64,000 nucleotides of DNA from Liopterus haemorrhoidalis (taxonomy: Eukaryota > Arthropoda > Insecta > Coleoptera > Dytiscidae). Under the pieces are notes generated by a model that had not been told where the DNA came from, did not search any database, and worked only from the letters and a program-made list of their open reading frames with translations. Position numbers and translations under genes: made by a program. Positions 59,213 through 64,000 of the stretch are shown here, one piece after another (the stretch's first letter is position 1; each line of letters begins with the position of its first letter). The stretch lies in contig OZ020623.1 in assembly GCA_963971575.1 (NCBI GenBank), positions 15,006,980-15,070,979 on the forward strand. Reading direction: 5' to 3'.

Positions 59213-59889
59213 CAGACAGTTCCGTCTTTTACATAAGGGCAAATAAGGCACGAGCCCAGGGCCCCCGGCTTGACGAGGGCATCAAAATGCTGAGGTCATC
59301 GTTTACACGGAAAAAATAAGACCTCAAATTTTAGTGTAATTTTACTCCAATTATACTACTTTTATTAAAAAACTTTGCAAATAAACCGGCGGACTTGAGT
59401 ATCTCAGCCTTACATACTCTAATAAAAGCAGATAAATTAGAAGAAATTTGACCGAATGTGGAAGTTGCTACAAGGATAAACCTTTGCTTAATGGTCACCA
59501 ATTGTAGTGGAGAGCGCTCATTTTCACGGCTAAAAAGAATAAAAAATTACGAACGACTATGTTACAAGAACGACTTACTAATTTGTCAATCATGTGCATA
59601 GAAAGTGATATCCTTCAAAAATTAAACTTTGAGGACATAATAGAAGATTTTGCACAGCAGAAATCCCGGAAGAAACCATCATCAATAACGTAAATCCAAT
59701 TCTCAAAATAGTAATCACTTCACTTATATTTGATTTGTATAAAGCTAACCATAATAACCAATAAAGTCAATAAATAAAAGTACATACTCATGTTCTCATT
59801 CACATTTTTCTTTTTTCTTTCTAAAAGAGAACCAAACTCTTTTAGAAAGAGTTTGCCCAAGGGCATCTGCATGGCCTAAGACAGCCCTG
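59213..59889 (+). mobile_element. hAT relic (ZMYM-type transposase end)
   Basis: CAGACAGTTCCG, GAGCCCAGGGCCCCC at the left and AGGGCATCTGCATGGCC, AAGACAGCCCTG at the right look like decayed hAT ends. The coding relic is at 59470-59693. 8-bp duplication not seen. Confidence 0.55.
59470..59693 (+). pseudogene. hAT dimerisation-domain relic
   Basis: Forward reading gives LMVTNCSGERSFSRLKRIKN, then, after a one-base shift, TTMLQERLTNLSIMCIESD and LQKLNFEDIIEDFA to a stop at 59691. This is the hAT C-terminal dimerisation region as found in ZMYM-type proteins. The DDE part is absent. Confidence 0.75.
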
Positions 59890-59898
59890 CCCACTGAA

Positions 59899-59949
59899 TA
59901 TGCTTTACGACCCAATTTAGGGTCGCGACTCATGGGTTAAGAACCCCTG
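59899..59949 (-). mobile_element. hAT terminus fragment
   Basis: The inverse reads CAGGGGTTCTTAACCCATGA then GTCGCGACCC, a widespread hAT terminal form. Only one end is present. Confidence 0.5.
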
Positions 59950-60287
59950 TTGTAGATCATGCTATATGTAGAGTTATATATGAAAAAATATCACTAACAA
60001 ATGCTAAAGTTATATTTTACTGGGTTCGTTAAATTCATGAGCTTCAATCTGTTTTCTTGGGGCAAGTACTTCCCTGGACAATTAAAAGTAATTTGAAATG
60101 GGTTTGTCCTTTTAAATTCTGTCAAGTTAAATTTATTGGATCGTTAGCTTTAAATGCACTTGCAGTTACGGTTAACATAATTTCAGATTTAATCCGATTG
60201 ACTCTTTTGGTTAAGGATCACTTGAATATTCTATTTTTCAAAATAAAATAAAATTTCTCTCTAATTTAACTAATTTATAAAATTAAA
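59950..60287. other. No gene seen
   Basis: AT-rich spacer. Confidence 0.4.
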
Positions 60288-61135
60288 TGGTCAGAAAATA
60301 ACCGAACATTTTGGATTACGCGCCAATGGGGATATTTAGTGATATATGATTGGCAATATTGTGTTGCGCGAAACCTCCCCTGTTACCACATGTTCTTGGA
60401 TTGTTGATATCTCGTTTAGTTTTCGTGATATTGTTATTTGAGTGTAACGTGTTATTTACGCATAGTAGCGATTTTTGAAATGTGCGATTTACTGGAGCAA
60501 CGATGCAATGTAAAATTTTGTGTGTAACTGGGGAAAACTCTTGAAACAGAAAGGTTTCAACTTTTAAAACAAGCTTACAGAGATGATGCTCTGGGTCGTA
60601 CGCAATGTTACGAATGGTTTTTACGATTTAAAAGTGGTCGTCAGTCAATTAAAGATGATCCTCGACCAGGAAGGCCTTCGACTTCAACTGATGACTCCCA
60701 CTTTCAGAAAATCAACGATCTGGTGCATGCAAATCGCCGATTAACTGTCAGAAAAATTGAAGAAGATGTTAGAATCTCAAATGGATTATGCCATGAATTT
60801 TGACTGAAAAATTGAACATGCATCGAGTTGCAGAAAAAATTGTTCTTCGTTTGATGAAAGAAAATCGAGTCGACGTTTGTCGGCAACTCCTTGAACAAGC
60901 CAATGACGATGAAACATTCATGCAAAGGATCTATGAAAGTTTTCCCCAATTTCACGGAAAATTTTACGTAACATCGTTGCTCTAGAAAATCGCATATTTA
61001 AAAAATCGCCACTAACACTTAAACACGTTGCACTCAACTAACAATATTACGAAAATTAAACGAGATATCAACAATCCAAGAACATGTGGTTACAGAGGAG
61101 GTTATGCGCAACGCAATGCTGCCAACCGTAGGTGC
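60288..61135 (+). mobile_element. mariner-like element with long inverted ends
   Basis: The left arm (60370-60480: CATGTTCTTGGATTGTTGAT, ATATCTCGTTTAGTTTTCGT) is the inverse of 60990-61090. Outer parts (GGTTTCGCGCAACAC-type) match less well. The transposase is internally deleted; the right end is decayed. Confidence 0.7.
60480..60985 (+). pseudogene. mariner-like transposase relic
   Basis: Across frames: QAYRDDALGRTQCYEWFLRF and KSGRQSIKDDPRPGRPSTST (first helix-turn-helix and GRP linker), then NRRLTVRKIEEDVRIS and TEKLNMHRVA. RQLLEQANDDETFMQRI is followed directly by a C-terminal-like YESFPQFHGKFYV. The catalytic core is deleted and two frame breaks precede it. Confidence 0.8.
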
Positions 61136-61352
61136 GTTCGGCATAAGTTAATAATCTTCACATTGTGCATAATTTACACAAGAAACGTTGGGCATAAAGT
61201 TTTTGTGTGCCCTGTGTTGCACGAAGATCGTTCGGCAAATATCGTGCAGTGCAGTTTGTGTTGCACAATCGTCACAAGTTCAGATCGTGCGGAATACTGT
61301 GCAATAGTGTTTTTCGCAGTAAAAATATAAATTATTATTTCTACAAAACAAT

Positions 61353-61496
61353 ATGAGTGAAAACAATCAAGATATCATTGTTTATGCCTGCAGCATTTGC
61401 AAAATAAATAGTACAGACATGAACCTCATGATGGAACATATAAATACACTCAAAAAGACTCAATATTTTCTGGATACAAGCGGAAATGTACTTTAA
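61353..61496 (+). CDS. Small unidentified frame with half a zinc finger
   Basis: 47 codons, MSENNQDIIVYACSICKINS... with C-x2-C and a His 12 residues later (MMEHIN), as in the first part of a C2H2 finger; the second His is absent. An opposed frame at 61653-61450 (MTHEGFGMLLSNIKEILFDE) overlaps its end. Neither was identified; both may be fragments of a transposon or host gene. Confidence 0.2.
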   Translation: MSENNQDIIVYACSICKINSTDMNLMMEHINTLKKTQYFLDTSGNVL

Positions 61497-61657
61497 ATTG
61501 ATTTGTAGTTATGTTTGGAACAGTACTCTCAGCATATTCAAACACTTTTTCCAAAATATTTTCTAGTTTGGAAAATTCTTCTGAATTGTCTTCCTCATCA
61601 AATAAAATTTCTTTTATATTACTTAAAAGCATCCCAAAACCTTCATGCGTCATTTTT

Positions 61658-62480
61658 AGGGTTTTGTAGGTATGACTAAAAAACCCTTACACCTTCATTT
61701 TGTCGTCTGTCTGTCTATCTATCTGTCTGTCTGTTCGGTAAAAATTGTAGCCAAACGGCTAAACTTAGAGCGTTGAAATTTGGCATGCTTATACAACTTT
61801 TTGACCTGCACATAGGAAAAATATTAAATCATCTAAAAAGATATCCTCCTAAAAATATAAACAAACATCTGCTCATCGAAAAAAAATATATTTTTTTAAA
61901 ATTATGAGTAGGATATCAAATGAAAGCCCTTAATACGTGGATTAACAATCAAATCAAAATTTTATTTTTGCAAAATAAATTATTTTGAGGGGATTTTTGG
62001 CAAAAAGGTGCACATTTTTTTTGTCCCACACAATTATGTAGGTACATTGGTAAGAACCGGAATAGTACAACAGCAATTTTTGATCAGATTATGTTTTCGG
62101 AAAATAACGAATTTTTTGTGTTTTTTGGTTGACGATGTACAAAAGTTATAGCTTTATAACACACTATACTAGAAGGCGTATCCTGGTCTAATGGTTAGCA
62201 TGCTCGCTTGCTACGCAGCAAACTAGGGTTCGTTCCCAGGCAGAGGAGACAATTTAATTTTTTGTTTTTTTTTTCATTTTTATTTTGTTTAAATTATTTG
62301 GTCAAAATTCTAGTTATATTTTGGCAAATGTTGCATTTAATTTTTAAGAGCGTAAATTTAATAACCAGTTGGAATTGTTGGAATTATATTTTCTGAACCG
62401 AACTCGTATGTGCTCCGGTTGGTCTATCATTTGATATCTGCGAAATCCTGAAATGTGTAAAAATTCACTCTTCATATCAA
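61658..62480 (+). mobile_element. HINE-T copy 6
   Basis: AGGGTTTTGTAGGTATGACT start after a T-run, a short TCTG/TCTA tract (61704-61733), inner repeat ATATCTGCGAAATCCT near 62436 and end TTCATATCAA. The hairpin is partly decayed. tRNA-like cassette at 62172-62247. The oldest-looking of the nearly complete copies. Confidence 0.72.
62172..62247 (+). other. tRNA-like cassette in HINE-T copy 6
   Basis: CTGGTCTAATGGTTAGCATG is a close match to a tRNA A-box and D-arm. CTAGGGTTCGTTCCCAGG is a close match to a T-arm with B-box. A stem TTGC/GCAA lies between. Acceptor-stem pairing is not convincing, so this is tRNA-like rather than a called tRNA gene. Confidence 0.55.
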
Positions 62481-62897
62481 ATATTCTCATGATTTTACAC
62501 AAATGAAATTGATTATTTAGAATTGTAATTCTATTAAATTCTCCCTAAACTTCTTTATTCCCGTTTTAGGCTTATTACATTTAACATGTTGAATTTAGGT
62601 GGTATTGTTCCCAGTAGTGACGTCACTGCATCCCCTTGAGCTTGTGATTACGGCCGCAGAGCGCTGCAGTCAGGCAAGAAGAAGATGGATTACGAGCAGC
62701 TCTTTAAGCCAACAATACGGACAGTTGAATACCGTATATTTATTCCCTTGGAACAACTAAGATACACCGAACCGAGCTAAAATCATGAAGAAGATTGAGA
62801 TGTTTAAAAAAATTGATCGATTAGCTTTAAAGAAATATGACCTTAAAATAAAATCTAAAATATTTTAACGTAGTATCATATTCAGGACAAAAAAAAA
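62481..62897. other. No gene seen
   Basis: No recognisable coding or repeat except a possible short tail near 62880. Confidence 0.4.
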
Positions 62898-64000
62898 TTG
62901 TGGTGTGAATTTTTACACATTTCAGGATTTTGTAGGTATTTAGTAAGTGATAACAAATTGTTGGAACGTTTTAAAAATTTATGGGAAGTGTGATTTTTCA
63001 CACATTTCAGGATTATATAGGTATTTAATAAGTGTAAAGCTGGGGCCAGATTAGCGAACCGATTTTGTAATGTACCGCGTAACGTAATGCAGACTTGAAG
63101 GCTACGTGTCGCAAACGTATTGCCAACTTCTTGTAAACAGTCTGAGAATGGATTATGCTACAAACATAACAAAAAATTTAAATATCAATTAGAGGATATT
63201 CTAAACTATAGTCTATTCCAAACGTTTAGGCGGAACTAGATTTTGAAATCTAGTAATTTTTATCTATTAATTCGAACTTTTGGTCATTTTGTTTAAGCTT
63301 TGTAAATCATACTCACATTGCAAATTCTAGATTAAATTGATTGTCATTATAAAATGTCCTTTTCATTCAATTTAATTTTTCATTCTTAATAATAAATTTC
63401 CCATTTAATTATTTTTTTTGTCTTCAAAATATGGAAAAATGTATTAAAATTTTTGACATATGTCATTAGTTTTCATGGTTTCACTGTTGGGACTTTAAAT
63501 TTTCACATACCAAACCTGAAACATGAAATAACCCAAGCAAGGCCCCTTTTCGTGACAACCTAAAAGAATGAATTTTGCATTTAGTTCCGCCTAATCCGCT
63601 GGAATAGTACGACCTGTACACACTCATTGCATGCAAATTTCGTAGTAAAAAAATGTTTTCACGAAAACACAAAAACTGCAATATTTTCCAAAAACGAAAT
63701 CTGATTAAATATTACCAGGTAAGTTCTGACCAATAATTAGCAGGTTTCTAGTTAAGATAAATGTACATAAATTTTTTTAGTATATTTTTGAAAAAAACGT
63801 GTTAAAATTAAAAATTCTAAAAATATTTTTTTCGGTAAATTTTTTCATTAAATGCGTATTTGTTTACATTTTCCGAGATTTGTATTTTGAACTCTATAGT
63901 TTTTTTATATGTGGGTCAAAGAGTTGTACGAGAATACCAAATTTCAACTTTCTATGTGCAGTCGTTTGGCTACAATTTATACCGTACAGACAGATAGACA
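62898..64000 (-). mobile_element. HINE-T copy 7, diverged, cut by the window edge
   Basis: Two 3'-end hairpins in tandem (GTGTGAATTTTTACAC at 62903 and GTGTGATTTTTCACAC at 62987, each followed by a GGATT-TAGGTATTTA inner repeat). Then come internal blocks (GCAATATTTTCCAAAAACGA; GAGTTGTACGAGAATACCAA) and the start of a CAGACAGA tract at the edge. A MITE (63209-63608) lies inside. No tRNA-like cassette is visible. Confidence 0.6.
63209..63608. mobile_element. MITE with TAGTCTATTCC ends, copy 2
   Basis: TAGTCTATTCCAAACGTTTA then GGCGGAACTAG at the left pairs with the inverse of TAGTTCCGCCTAATCC plus GGAATAGTA at the right. Same family as 45566-45738, with a longer interior. Non-coding. Confidence 0.6.

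Noticed and set aside
62172..62247. Functional tRNA gene
   Set aside because: A-box and B-box are good, but I could not pair a 7-bp acceptor stem or a normal anticodon stem, and it lies in a dispersed repeat.

Overview
The window is AT-rich, gene-poor DNA from an arthropod, most likely an insect. The evidence is the transposon content: several mariner families, a DD41D-spaced Tc1/mariner family with a DUF4817-like N-terminus, R1-clade and CR1/Jockey-like LINEs, hAT relics with 8-bp target duplications, CCTAA (complement of insect TTAGG) motifs and a tRNA-derived SINE. I found no convincing host gene. The only candidate is one possible exon at 34484-34688. The order of the insect cannot be read from this sequence.

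Layout. 0-10 kb: a hAT relic, a deleted DD41D copy (2078-2995), a small MITE (4450-4658), a long CCCAGCAAAC-ended element (4938-6656), a full-length DD41D copy (6884-8193) and a 632-bp fold-back (8880-9511). 10-22 kb: a HINE-P repeat split by a MITE, mariner relics (12.1, 14.6 kb), a LINE 3' end, a Tc1 DD34E element (15.3-16.9 kb), a LINE carrying a SINE and a MITE, and a mariner split by a pogo/Tigger relic. 22-34 kb: hAT and HINE repeats with (TCTG)n tracts, a deleted mariner and a long-inverted-repeat DNA transposon. 34-43 kb: a mariner with a LINE fragment inside, (AT)n tracts, four LINE relics and a DD41D copy. 44-56 kb: a nested stack in which three mariner copies carry insertions of a hAT MITE, HINEs, a DD41D element, a 3-kb LINE with an uninterrupted 920-codon ORF2, and a fold-back element. 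56-64 kb: a palindromic element holding a hAT relic and an R1-clade LINE, a long-inverted-repeat mariner and two HINE-T copies.

The most unusual signal is the repeat here called HINE-T (seven copies plus two fragments). It has asymmetric terminal inverted repeats (AGGGTTTTGTAGGTAT), a (TCTG)n tract near the 5' end, a hairpin at the 3' end and insertion into T-runs. Together these match the published architecture of non-autonomous Helentron elements (HINEs, DINE-1-like). Six copies carry, at one fixed internal position, a tRNA-like sequence with A-box and B-box motifs. Its sequence differs from copy to copy while the flanks stay conserved. A second family, HINE-P, has the same layout and microsatellite but unrelated ends.

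The window is largely a layered record of transposition. Several insertions are confirmed internally by comparing occupied and empty copies in the same window. Functional coding capacity is limited to the LINE ORF2 at 49392-52154 and damaged but nearly complete DD41D transposases.
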